This document shows, one piece after another, positions 17,807-26,292 of a DNA stretch of 36,749 nucleotides (position 1 is its first letter; every line of letters begins with the position of its first letter). Under the pieces are notes generated by a model. That model saw only the letters and a program-made list of their open reading frames with translations. It searched no databases and was not told where the DNA came from. A program made the position numbers and the translations under genes. Source of the DNA: Desulfonema limicola (GTDB taxonomy: Bacteria > Desulfobacterota > Desulfobacteria > Desulfobacterales > RPRI01); NCBI GenBank assembly GCA_020723255.1, contig DYJH01000003.1, positions 1-36,749 on the forward strand. The letters are read 5' to 3'.

Positions 17807-17881
17807 TGGTAGGCACGATTGGATTTGAACCAACGACTTCTACCGTGTCAGGGTAGCGCTCTCCCCCTGAGCTACGTGCCT
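17807..17881 (-). tRNA. tRNA-Val(GAC)
   Basis: Minus-strand tRNA of 75 bases. Acceptor AGGCACG pairs with CGTGCCT, discriminator A, encoded CCA. D-arm GCTCAGGGGGAGAGC; anticodon stem CTACC/GGTAG with loop CTGACAC, anticodon GAC; T-arm GTTGG TTCAAAT CCAAT. It stands alone with its own promoter and terminator. Confidence 0.96.
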
Positions 17882-17895
17882 TAATATTACATCTG

Positions 17896-17924
17896 GCATT
17901 AACACCGCTTAATTTCTATGTCAA
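17896..17924 (-). promoter_or_regulatory. Promoter of tRNA-Val
   Basis: Minus-strand TTGACA (17919-17924), 17 bases, then TAATGC (17896-17901), about 15 bases before the tRNA 5' end. The -10 box is poor, but the position and the perfect -35 support it. Confidence 0.4.
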
Positions 17925-17995
17925 GAGAAATGGGATTGCCGTTTTATATACACGTAATACTAAGAGATCTGGCGGTTAAGAACCATACCGAGGAT

Positions 17996-19000
<1,005 letters not shown>

Positions 19001-19224
19001 TTAGCCGTACTTTACTAAAGTATTCGCCCTTTGCCTGATTCGCACTATCCTCGAAATACTTAACACACGGCTATGCTTGAAATTCTCGCCTTCTTTGAGC
19101 TGTCAGTAAATTGAACATTTTTCAAAGGTCTCTTCAACATTCCGCAGTCAAATATATTCGTCGTTTTATATGTATCTTATGAAAGAAAGAATAGCTGATG
19201 AAAATATGTCAGTGGAATCGGAAT

Positions 19225-19253
19225 AAAAAAAGTCGGGTTGTCTATAACCGACC
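19225..19253 (-). terminator. Intrinsic terminator after tRNA-Leu
   Basis: On the minus strand, GTCGG-TT pairs with AA-(C)-CCGAC with one bulged base, followed by TTTTTTTA. It lies about 18 bases beyond the tRNA 3' end. Confidence 0.65.
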
Positions 19254-19270
19254 CCAACTCTGGTTTTTTT

Positions 19271-19359
19271 TGGTGCCTGGGACGAGAATTGAACTCGTAC
19301 AGCCACTATGGACCGAGGGATTTTAAGTCCCTTGCGTCTACCAATTCCGCCACCCAGGC
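19271..19359 (-). tRNA. tRNA-Leu(TAA)
   Basis: Minus-strand class II tRNA of 89 bases with encoded CCA. Acceptor GCCTGGG pairs with CCCAGGC, discriminator A. Anticodon stem GGGAC/ATCCC region with loop containing TAA (ACTTAAAAT), long variable arm and T-arm GAGTTCAATTCTC. Confidence 0.96.
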
Positions 19360-19369
19360 ACGTTTTTGT

Positions 19370-19398
19370 CAAATACATGCTACACAAGATATTGTCAA
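19370..19398 (-). promoter_or_regulatory. Promoter of tRNA-Leu
   Basis: Minus-strand TTGACA (19393-19398) and TATTTG (19370-19375) separated by 17 bases, ending 11 bases before the tRNA. Same architecture as the other tRNA promoters in the window. It lies within the 140-base gap after tyrA, in which I see no clear terminator for the aromatic operon. Confidence 0.45.
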
Positions 19399-19501
19399 GA
19401 TTTCAAGTTTATCTTTTTAAGATTGACACCTTTATAAGTTAAAAACTACTGATATTCAATAATATTATAATTTATATATGTTTTTGAAAATTAATGCCAC
19501 A

Positions 19502-20335
19502 TCATGAATAAAGAGCATTTATAATTTTATTGCTTTCTTTAAGAGAGTCTTTGCAGGAATCTTTGAAAAATTCACGAATATTTTCCATAAAAAGAGTTGT
19601 ATTGTCATCCTGATCTGATAAAAGAGCGAACTTACTTTCATCCATCACAGATACAAACACTTCTAAAATTTCTTTAAAGTGTTTGTTCTTGCTTATAAGG
19701 CTCTTATAAAGATCAAGATCCTGAGCAAAAAGGCGGCCTATCAGATTATAGTTTATCTTAAATACAGGGGTGGAACATGAAAGCACGGTGTCTGAATCCA
19801 TATTCATTTTCTGCAACGTTCTGGCCATACAGATGGTAATAAAATGCGTAAGCCCTTGCACAACAGCCATATGCCGGTCATGAGTTAAAGGCTCCATCTC
19901 ATAAACAACAGCGCCTCTTGAAGTATATTCATTTTCTATCCATTTTAACCAGCGCTCTCCTCTGCCCGGGCATAATATTATATTCTGGCCCTTTATTGAA
20001 TCAGTGAAAGGCCCGAACAAAGGATGAGTGCCTAATACTTCAGCTTTTGTGCTACCTATCATGCTCTTTACTATTTCTTCTTTTAAAGAGCACATATCCA
20101 TAAGAAGCTGTTCATACCGCAAAAGACTGCCGATATCTTTTGAAATTGAAATGGCGGCATTAAGAGGAACACTTAAAATAACCACATCGCATTCTTTCGC
20201 CACATCAGTATAAGTAATATCGGTGGTTCTTCCTGAAATCAACACCCTGTGGCCGCCGGCAGAAAAAAAATCCTTAAACCACCTACCCATGCTTCCAGTT
20301 CCGCCGATTATGCCGATAGATATTGTCTTATTCAT
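19502..20335 (-). CDS. tyrA: Prephenate/arogenate dehydrogenase (TyrA family)
   Basis: A 277-residue oxidoreductase. It opens with a Rossmann motif GIIGGTGSMGRWF (8-20), continues with CDVVILSVPL, and shows the TyrA block LGTHPLFGP with the catalytic-region histidine and QGLTHF further on. It lacks the chorismate mutase domain found fused in enteric TyrA and an obvious C-terminal ACT domain, so feedback control on the enzyme itself may be limited. It makes 4-hydroxyphenylpyruvate (or Tyr from arogenate), the Tyr branch. Its ATG overlaps the aroC stop by 4 bases (ATGA), and it is the last gene of the six-gene aromatic operon. Confidence 0.9.
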   Translation of the reverse strand: MNKTISIGIIGGTGSMGRWFKDFFSAGGHRVLISGRTTDITYTDVAKECDVVILSVPLNAAISISKDIGSLLRYEQLLMDMCSLKEEIVKSMIGSTKAEVLGTHPLFGPFTDSIKGQNIILCPGRGERWLKWIENEYTSRGAVVYEMEPLTHDRHMAVVQGLTHFITICMARTLQKMNMDSDTVLSCSTPVFKINYNLIGRLFAQDLDLYKSLISKNKHFKEILEVFVSVMDESKFALLSDQDDNTTLFMENIREFFKDSCKDSLKESNKIINALYS

Positions 20336-21384
20336 CTTAAAGCTCTCTGCCGTAATAAATGATCAGCCAGGACAAGGCTTACCATTGATTCGCAAACTAC
20401 ATTTATCCTCGGTATGGCTGAAATATCATGTCGTCCCGAAATAGATATTGTCCTTTCTTTTTTTGACATATCAATAGTATTTTGCTCGATGGAAATTGAA
20501 GGAATAGGCTTTACGGCAACCCGTATAATGATATTATCTCCGTTAGATATTCCGGCAAGAATCCCGCCGGCATTATTTGTTGAAAAGCCCTCCGGAGTTA
20601 TAGGATCATTATTTTCCGAACCGAGCAATAATGGGGCTTTAAAACCTGCTCCGATTTCAATTCCTTTAACCGCGCCAATGCTCATCAATGCTTTTGCAAG
20701 ATCTGCGTCAAGCTTATCAAAAACCGGCTCTCCAAGGCCTGCAGGAACTCCTTTTGCTACAATTTCAACAATTCCGCCAAGAGAATCCCCTTTGCTTTTT
20801 ACTTCCTTAACTCTTTTTTCCATATCAACGGCAGCATCATTGTCAGGGCAAAAAAACATGTTTTTGGATACAACGTCAAGATTGCGCTCTATTGCTTTTA
20901 TACAGCCCAGCTCAACCGTATAGGCACAGATGCTTATATTCTCTTTATCAAGCAAAGCCTTGGCTACAGCGCCTGCCGCAACTCTTGCAACGGTTTCTCT
21001 CGCTGAAGCTCTTCCCCCGCCCCTCCAGTCTCTTGTTCCGTATTTCGCATGATAGGATATATCTCCATGTCCGGGCCTGAAAATATCCGCATATTTTTTA
21101 TAAGCATCCGAATGAGGATCCTTGTTTTTTATCATAATCATAACAGGCGTGCCGGTAGTAACTCCGTTAAAAACCCCGGACATTATGATTGCTTCATCAG
21201 GTTCTTTTCTTGAAGTGCTTGCAACAGAGCCGCCTGGTTTTCGTCTGTCCAGCATATTCTGAATAATCTTTTCGTTAAGAGGTATTTGCGGAGGGCAACC
21301 ATCAATGACAACGCCAATTCCTAAACCGTGCGATTCGCCCCAGGTTGTTATTTTAAATAATGTTCCAAACGAGTTTCCAGACAT
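20332..21384 (-). CDS. aroC: Chorismate synthase
   Basis: A 350-residue FMN-dependent lyase that turns EPSP into chorismate, the common precursor of Phe and Tyr. Signatures are TWGESHG with GVVIDGCPP near the N-terminus, RPGHGDISYHAKYG, DWRGGGRASARETVARVAAG, and the C-terminal SGRHD motif. Length is normal. It lies 15 bases after aroA, with a GGAAG binding site, and overlaps tyrA by 4 bases. Confidence 0.97.
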   Translation of the reverse strand: MSGNSFGTLFKITTWGESHGLGIGVVIDGCPPQIPLNEKIIQNMLDRRKPGGSVASTSRKEPDEAIIMSGVFNGVTTGTPVMIMIKNKDPHSDAYKKYADIFRPGHGDISYHAKYGTRDWRGGGRASARETVARVAAGAVAKALLDKENISICAYTVELGCIKAIERNLDVVSKNMFFCPDNDAAVDMEKRVKEVKSKGDSLGGIVEIVAKGVPAGLGEPVFDKLDADLAKALMSIGAVKGIEIGAGFKAPLLLGSENNDPITPEGFSTNNAGGILAGISNGDNIIIRVAVKPIPSISIEQNTIDMSKKERTISISGRHDISAIPRINVVCESMVSLVLADHLLRQRALR

Positions 21385-21399
21385 TTTATTATTTCTTCC

Positions 21400-22671
21400 T
21401 TACGCCTGTTTTCCAAGCTTATTAAAAACATCCCAGAAATTCGGAAAAGACTTTTCAACGCATTTTTCGTTTTTTATAAAAATTCCCGGTACCTTAAGAC
21501 CTGCAACTGCAAAGCTCATAGCTATTCTATGGTCATCATATGTTTCAATATGAGCTCCTGCAGGTGTCCCTCCCTTAACCACAAGATCCGATCCCACAGA
21601 CTTTGCTTCAATACCTGTTTTAGTAAGTTCATTTATAACTGCCGATAAACGATTGCTTTCTTTTGCTTTTAAATGTTCCACATTTTTTATAACCGTTGTT
21701 CCATCCGCAAAGGCCGCAACTACTGCAAGAGTCGGGACCATATCCGGGATATCGGACATATCCGTGTCAATTCCGGTAAGAGACCCGCCTCTAACTGTAA
21801 TTCCATCGCTTTCAAAATATATTTTACACCCCATTTTTTCAAGAAGCCCTGTAAGCTTAAGATCTCCCTGACGCGAATCCTTTGCAATACCTTTAACCTT
21901 TATTTCTGAACCACTGATGGCAGCGGCTGCCCAGAAATATCCTGCCTGCGAACAATCGGGTTCTACGTAATAAGAACCGGCTCTGTACTTCTGCCGCCCG
22001 TCTACAGCAAATCCGGTATATTCGTCTCTTCTAACATCTACTCCGAGCTTTGCCATAATATCAATTGTCATATCTATATATGGCTTTGATACGGGGCCTT
22101 CCACAACTTTTATTTTTATGCCTTCCTGGGTATAGGGAGAAATTAAAAGGACTGAAGACAGAAACTGACTGCTGATGTTGCATTTAAGCTCAATATGTCC
22201 GCCTTTTATTTTTCCGCCTTTTATTGCAACAGGCGGGCAGCCATTGTTATTGATTGAACGGGCTTTTACACCCAGACTGTTCAGGCCGTCCAGCAAATCC
22301 TGAATAGGGCGCTGTGACATACGTTCCGTTCCTGTGAGCGTGTACTCGCCATCGCCAAGAGCGGCAACACCGGTTAAAAGGCGCATGGATGTTCCGGAGT
22401 TGCCGAGATAAATCGGCTTATCATATGCCTTGATAACTCCATTCGAACCGTGTACTACTATTTCACTTTCGAACTCTTCTATCTTAACGCCCATCAGGCG
22501 TATGGTTTCGAGCGTTAAAACAGTATCTTCACTTTTAAGGCAGTTCATTAGTGTGCACCGGCCGTCCGATAATGCTGAGGCAATCAATAACCTGTGTGTA
22601 TAGCTCTTTGAACCCGGCACGTCAATTTCGCATTTATTAACAACTCTGGGAATTATTTCTATCATGGTCAT
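21400..22671 (-). CDS. aroA: 3-phosphoshikimate 1-carboxyvinyltransferase (EPSP synthase)
   Basis: About 423 residues. The frame can be opened at TTG 22734 inside pheA, but that adds 21 residues foreign to the family; ATG 22671 (or ATG 22665) gives the usual start MIEIIPR followed by VPGSKSYTHR. Landmarks are the PEP/shikimate-phosphate loop GNSGTSMRLLTG, SQRPIQDLLDGL, the SSQFLSS block and the C-terminal DDHRIAMSFAVAGL. It joins shikimate 3-phosphate and PEP in the sixth shikimate step. The pheA stop lies 9 bases upstream, and the binding site is weak, suggesting translational coupling to pheA. Confidence 0.95.
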   Translation of the reverse strand: MTMIEIIPRVVNKCEIDVPGSKSYTHRLLIASALSDGRCTLMNCLKSEDTVLTLETIRLMGVKIEEFESEIVVHGSNGVIKAYDKPIYLGNSGTSMRLLTGVAALGDGEYTLTGTERMSQRPIQDLLDGLNSLGVKARSINNNGCPPVAIKGGKIKGGHIELKCNISSQFLSSVLLISPYTQEGIKIKVVEGPVSKPYIDMTIDIMAKLGVDVRRDEYTGFAVDGRQKYRAGSYYVEPDCSQAGYFWAAAAISGSEIKVKGIAKDSRQGDLKLTGLLEKMGCKIYFESDGITVRGGSLTGIDTDMSDIPDMVPTLAVVAAFADGTTVIKNVEHLKAKESNRLSAVINELTKTGIEAKSVGSDLVVKGGTPAGAHIETYDDHRIAMSFAVAGLKVPGIFIKNEKCVEKSFPNFWDVFNKLGKQA

Positions 22672-22679
22672 ATAATTTA

Positions 22680-23801
22680 CTATAAGGTGTTTTTTGCCAT
22701 AGGATATGAGCCAAGGCATTTTAAATAAAGACAAATCGTGCTCATTTTCTTAAGCGTAGAAGAAACAACCGAATCATCAATATGTCCTTCGATATCCACA
22801 AAGAAAAAATAGCTCCAGTTTTCATGCTTTGTCGGCCTTGACTCGAGCTTGACCATGTTTATTCCTGATTTTGCTATCGGTTCCAGTATTTTGTACAAAG
22901 CACCAGGCGTATTCGGTGTCACAAACATTATAGACGTTTTGTCAACACCAGTTCTTTTTATTTCGTCTTTTCCTATAACGAGAAAACGTGTAGTGTTTCT
23001 TGAAACATCCTCAATCTTTGAAGCAATTACATGAAGGTTATAGATATGTGCCGCCATGCTGCTTGCAATAGCGGCCGATTTAGGGTTATCAGAAGCTCTG
23101 CGGGCGGCAGTAGCAGTACTGTCGCACTCTATCAGATCTGCTTTTGGAAGATGTTTCTGAATCCAATTCCTGCATTGGGGAAATACCTGACGATGCGAGT
23201 AGATCGCTTTGATTTTGCTTATGGAATCACTCTTTGACAAAAGATCATGTGATATGGGGTGGTACAATTCCGCACATATTTTCAAATCCGATTCAAAAAA
23301 AAGATCAAGGGTATAATTGACCGAACCTTCTATAGAATTTTCAACCGGAACAACTCCGTAAAGGCATGATCCTTTTTCAACATCACGAAATATATCGCCA
23401 ATTGTGGTCTGCGGCATATAATTAACAGAGCGCCCAAAATAACTCATTGTCGCAATATGGGAAAAAGTAGCCTCCGGGCCGAGATAAGCAACCGAATGAT
23501 GATTTTGGATTTCCCGCGATGCCGCAATTATTTCTGAAAATATATAATTAAGAGCGCGTTTGGCAAGAGGGCCTTTGTTGAGAGCAGTCAGTTTTTCAAC
23601 AATAGCTTTTTCACGTGCTATATCAAGGATTTTTCTTCCATCTTTCGCCTTAATCTTGCCTATTTCCTTTGCAAGAAGAAGCCTTTCATTTATAAGACCC
23701 AGAATTTTTTCATCAATTTTGTCAATACTGTTTCTTAAATCATCTATCACATAATCAGGCACAGTATCAGCAGTAGCGCTTTTTTTGTTTATTTTTCCCA
23801 T
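22680..23801 (-). CDS. pheA: Bifunctional chorismate mutase/prephenate dehydratase
   Basis: A 373-residue P-protein. An AroQ-type chorismate mutase domain (about 18-98) contains LRNSIDKIDEKILGLINERL, with the catalytic arginines, and ends in FSEIIAASREIQ. The prephenate dehydratase domain (about 103-280) has VAYLGPEATFSH, PVENSIEGSVN and the catalytic T271-R272-F273. A C-terminal ACT domain (about 288-365) includes the Phe-binding ESRP (320-323), so Phe feedback is expected. It converts chorismate through prephenate to phenylpyruvate, the Phe branch. It sits in mid-operon between DHQ synthase II and aroA. Confidence 0.96.
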   Translation of the reverse strand: MGKINKKSATADTVPDYVIDDLRNSIDKIDEKILGLINERLLLAKEIGKIKAKDGRKILDIAREKAIVEKLTALNKGPLAKRALNYIFSEIIAASREIQNHHSVAYLGPEATFSHIATMSYFGRSVNYMPQTTIGDIFRDVEKGSCLYGVVPVENSIEGSVNYTLDLFFESDLKICAELYHPISHDLLSKSDSISKIKAIYSHRQVFPQCRNWIQKHLPKADLIECDSTATAARRASDNPKSAAIASSMAAHIYNLHVIASKIEDVSRNTTRFLVIGKDEIKRTGVDKTSIMFVTPNTPGALYKILEPIAKSGINMVKLESRPTKHENWSYFFFVDIEGHIDDSVVSSTLKKMSTICLYLKCLGSYPMAKNTL

Positions 23802-23884
23802 AGTGTTATTTGTTAAGTCCGCTTTTTTAAAATTTATTAATTAGTTATAGCCGATGTATGGCCGTTTTGAAAAAGTTCCTCTCC

Positions 23885-24877
23885 CTATTGTTCTATTATC
23901 GATTCGTCTATTTTATGACCAAAATGCCTCCCGCTTTCTTCCATAGCGACAAGAACTTTATCACCTTTTTTAAGGCTTACAACTGAAAGAGGTTTCCCAT
24001 CCGGACTGGTCAATCTTATAGTCTCGGCATTTTGCAAAATAGTTGTAATCATCTTGCCAGCCGCCAATGCTTTAATTATCAGGAGAGGACGTTTTTCAAT
24101 TTTCAGTCTTCCTACTATCCCCAAAGTAATATTACCCTTATAATCAGCAATATAAATCTGATCTCCTGCGCAAAGTTCGGAAAGATATCTTGTCTTTCCG
24201 CCCGGCACTCGAGTGTATGCATGTACTGCTCCGGCATTAACCCTGAAAGGCCTTGGAGATACATAAGGATTTTCAAGTGTTTCAGCATGAACCAGAAAAA
24301 GCGCACTGCTGCTATTTCCAACCAGCATGCCCTGTCCGAAAAGCATAGAAGTGCAAGTGTCAACACATACTCTGTCCCCCATTCCAACAGGAACAACTTC
24401 AACAATTTCAGAATTCTGAAGATTTACCTTATCAGTTTTCGAATGAATTATCGATAAAGTTTTTTTCAATTCAGCCAAATCATCAGAGTTGAAAAGAATA
24501 TGATTTACACCTTTTTCAAGAATGCCTAACACTGTATAAGCTTCATGTTGATTTCGCACTTGAGCAATTACGTCGGCTCCTTTTGCTATGAGATTTTCGA
24601 GAGGGATTATTGTCCAATCGGTGCATTCCAAGATAACTTTCTTATTCAGGCTTAATTTAATTATTTCATCTTCGTCTTCACCGCTTTTTATTTTATAAAA
24701 TATAACATCTTTTCCTATTTTTAAATCTCCGTCTTCGGAAATGGTCTGAATTTTGCCGAGTTCTTTTACTTTTTCCGAATATCCTTTCGGAACCAAAATT
24801 CCGTCAGCGCCGCCCTCAAGTGCGGTAGTAATGATATCTTTATTCCATTTGTCAACTTTTACCCAAATTTTTCTCAT
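23885..24877 (-). CDS. 3-dehydroquinate synthase II (archaeal type, AroB')
   Basis: A 330-residue protein of the DHQ synthase II family, unrelated to classical AroB. It opens RKIWVKVDKWNKDIITTALE and carries the family blocks MGDRVCVDTCTSM, GMLVGNSSSALFLVHAE, NAGAVHAYTRVPGGKTRYLSEL and the GRLKIEKRPLLI region. In archaea it performs NAD-dependent deamination and cyclisation of 2-amino-3,7-dideoxy-D-threo-hept-6-ulosonate to 3-dehydroquinate. It follows the ADH synthase gene by 124 bases and precedes pheA by 83; I see no promoter or terminator of note in those gaps. Its presence implies that this organism enters the shikimate pathway without DAHP. Confidence 0.94.
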   Translation of the reverse strand: MRKIWVKVDKWNKDIITTALEGGADGILVPKGYSEKVKELGKIQTISEDGDLKIGKDVIFYKIKSGEDEDEIIKLSLNKKVILECTDWTIIPLENLIAKGADVIAQVRNQHEAYTVLGILEKGVNHILFNSDDLAELKKTLSIIHSKTDKVNLQNSEIVEVVPVGMGDRVCVDTCTSMLFGQGMLVGNSSSALFLVHAETLENPYVSPRPFRVNAGAVHAYTRVPGGKTRYLSELCAGDQIYIADYKGNITLGIVGRLKIEKRPLLIIKALAAGKMITTILQNAETIRLTSPDGKPLSVVSLKKGDKVLVAMEESGRHFGHKIDESIIEQ

Positions 24878-25001
24878 TTTTCAATCCGTTATATATTAAA
24901 AGTGCTCAAGGCAATCTATAAAGATTTATATAAGTTATATTTGTTCAGGTCAACAGCAAATATTTATTGCTATGAATCCGCAGGAACAAATAACATAAAA
25001 A

Positions 25002-25799
25002 CTACTCTATGATTTTAAGCGCGTCCTCAATGCTTGCATTATTATGTACAATAGATGATATAGCCTTAACCATCTTTGTTGGGTTTTTATGTTGAAAAAC
25101 ATTACGTCCTATTGAAGCGCCTGCGCCTCCTGCTTCCATTGCACCCTTTACCATTTCCAGAATTTCCTTGTCCGAATTCATTTTGGGACCGCCTGCAATA
25201 ACAACCGGAATCGAACATCCTTCCACGACCTCTTTGAATGAATCAGCCGAACCGGTATAGGATACTTTAACTATATCGGCCCCCATTTCATTTCCTAAAC
25301 GGGCGGCATGTTTAATATAGCTTACATCGAACTCATTTTTAATTTTTTCTCCTCTTGGGTATATCATAGCAAGAAGCGGCATCCCCCATGTTTTAGCTTC
25401 ATTTGTGATTTTGCCGAAATCTTTCAACATTTCTTTCTCTGAACCGTCTCCAAGATTAATATGGATTGAAACAGCATCGGCACCAAGTTTGATTGCCTCC
25501 TCAACCGAACAAACAAGAGCTTTTGCATTCGGATTGGGAGAAAGGCTTGTTGAAGCTGAAAGATGAATAATAAGACCGATATCTTTGCCACTCCTTCTGT
25601 GCCCTGTTCCCACTATCCCTTTGTGCTCTACAATTGCATTTGCTCCACCATCTGAAACCATCTGTACCGCTCTTTTCATATCCTTAAGACCTTCAATAGG
25701 TCCCAAGGAAATACCGTGATCCATCGGAACAATAACGGTTTTTCCTGTATTTCTGTCTATAATTCGTTCTATCCTGATTTGTTTTCCAATAATTGTCAT
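25002..25799 (-). CDS. 2-amino-3,7-dideoxy-D-threo-hept-6-ulosonate (ADH) synthase, aldolase type (AroA')
   Basis: A 265-residue class I aldolase-fold protein. VPMDHGIS (24-31) holds the conserved Asp-His pair, Y147 lies in MIYPRG, and K178 in IVKVSYTG fits the Schiff-base lysine. The C-terminal phosphate site includes VVIAGGPK and [10 protein letters not shown]. In archaea the homologue condenses a ketofructose 1-phosphate derivative with aspartate semialdehyde, the first step of the alternative shikimate route. Simple fructose-bisphosphate aldolase activity is the alternative reading, but pairing with DHQ synthase II in an aromatic operon settles the role. First structural gene of the operon, 24 bases downstream of an attenuator-like terminator. 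GGGAG precedes ATG 25799. Confidence 0.93.
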   Translation of the reverse strand: MTIIGKQIRIERIIDRNTGKTVIVPMDHGISLGPIEGLKDMKRAVQMVSDGGANAIVEHKGIVGTGHRRSGKDIGLIIHLSASTSLSPNPNAKALVCSVEEAIKLGADAVSIHINLGDGSEKEMLKDFGKITNEAKTWGMPLLAMIYPRGEKIKNEFDVSYIKHAARLGNEMGADIVKVSYTGSADSFKEVVEGCSIPVVIAGGPKMNSDKEILEMVKGAMEAGGAGASIGRNVFQHKNPTKMVKAISSIVHNNASIEDALKIIE

Positions 25800-25823
25800 T
25801 TTATCTTTCTCCCGTAATTATGC

Positions 25824-25857
25824 AAAAAGGCCGTGAAGATGACCTCCTCCACGGCCT
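25824..25857 (-). terminator. Second leader terminator (T2) before the aromatic operon
   Basis: On the minus strand, AGGCCGTG pairs perfectly with CACGGCCT (8 bp; plus-strand arms 25850-25857 and 25828-25835), followed by five T. The 14-base loop contains GGAGG. It lies 24 bases before the ADH synthase start, so it acts on read-through from the leader. Confidence 0.75.
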
Positions 25858-25863
25858 GTAAAC

Positions 25864-25899
25864 AAAAAAAGCCGTGGGTTCCTGTATCTACCCATGGCT
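25864..25899 (-). terminator. First leader terminator (T1) of the aromatic attenuator
   Basis: On the minus strand, AGCCATGGGT pairs with ACCCACGGCT (one mismatch in 10 bp; plus-strand arms 25890-25899 and 25870-25879) and is followed by seven T. It lies 24 bases after the leader peptide stop codon, the normal place for an attenuator. Confidence 0.8.
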
Positions 25900-25923
25900 T
25901 TTTGCGTTTAATTTATAATTACC

Positions 25924-25998
25924 TCAACGCACCACAGGCAGACCGGCGCTAAAGTAGTAGTAATAAAAACCAAAAAATCTGCCTGTGAATATCTTCAT
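25924..25998 (-). CDS. Leader peptide of the aromatic operon, Phe/Tyr-rich
   Basis: ATG 25998 to TGA 25924-25926 encodes 24 residues with the core FFGFYYYYF at positions 8-16; in all 5 Phe and 4 Tyr, and no Trp. An in-frame ATG at 26022 would add eight residues including two more Tyr. Neither start has a strong binding site. The residues match the products of the operon behind it (pheA and tyrA, no trp gene), the classical logic of a pheA- or trp-type leader peptide. It probably has no function as a protein; translation speed is the signal. Confidence 0.82.
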   Translation of the reverse strand: MKIFTGRFFGFYYYYFSAGLPVVR

Positions 25999-26292
25999 AA
26001 TATATTTCTGATAAATGCCCATGATAAGTTTTTGTCAAACCATATGAAATCAGCTATTATTCTACTATATGATCGAAGCCTGTATGTCAAGTCTTTTATA
26101 TCTTGGACAATTATCTGGATATACAAACTTATTACGACCGAATAAAACGATATGTGGGCGGGCTGATAATTTTGGAAGCTGGTGGATTGTATATAAAAAC
26201 ATATTATTGGTTATTATATAATTGCTTATCGGTAATCAGTGCTTATTATTAGCTTAATAAACTGATTTCTAGCATAAGAGGAAATTTAATCT
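25999..26292. other. Divergent control region between aromatic leader and msrAB
   Basis: AT-rich sequence with no further gene. It holds the candidate promoter for the aromatic leader (26059-26090, minus strand). A second TTGACA lies at about 26033-26038 on the minus strand, but its -10 partner would start transcription too close to the leader peptide. No convincing promoter for msrAB was recognised. Confidence 0.5.
26059..26090 (-). promoter_or_regulatory. Candidate promoter of the aromatic operon leader
   Basis: Minus-strand TTGACA (26085-26090) is followed by TATAGT (26064-26069, spacer 15) overlapping TAGAAT (26059-26064, spacer 20). Spacing is not ideal for either box. Predicted transcription would begin near 26055, leaving 30-60 bases before the leader peptide start. 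Confidence 0.4.

Larger units (their letters stand above)
25824..25987 (-). promoter_or_regulatory. Phe/Tyr-responsive transcription attenuator (proposed)
   Basis: Seen directly: CACAGGCAGA (segment A, codons 4-7 of the leader; plus strand 25978-25987) and TCTGCCTGTG (segment B, codons 19-22; plus strand 25933-25942) form a perfect 10-bp stem whose loop holds all the FFGFYYYYF codons. Terminators T1 and T2 follow. Alternative pairings exist: B with the T1 loop (CCTGTG:TACAGG); B with the T1 3' arm (GCC-T-GTGG:CCACGGC, one bulge); B with the T2 5' arm (GCCTGT:ACAGGC); and the T1 3' arm with the T2 5' arm (CCACGGC:GCCGTGG, 7 bp). Inference: a ribosome stalled at Phe or Tyr codons covers A, frees B and disrupts termination, so the operon is on when Phe-tRNA or Tyr-tRNA is scarce. 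Confidence 0.8.

Noticed and set aside
22672-22734. Upstream TTG start for aroA inside pheA
   Set aside because: The added 21 residues do not fit the EPSP synthase N-terminus; ATG 22671/22665 does.
25837-25844. GGAGG in the T2 loop as a binding site for an upstream ADH synthase start
   Set aside because: No ATG, GTG or TTG follows at proper spacing in frame; the gene has its own GGGAG before ATG 25799.
26033-26038. Second TTGACA just upstream of the leader peptide
   Set aside because: With a 17-base spacer its -10 (TTTATC) would place the transcript start about 10 bases from the leader ATG, too close for normal translation; the upstream candidate is preferred.
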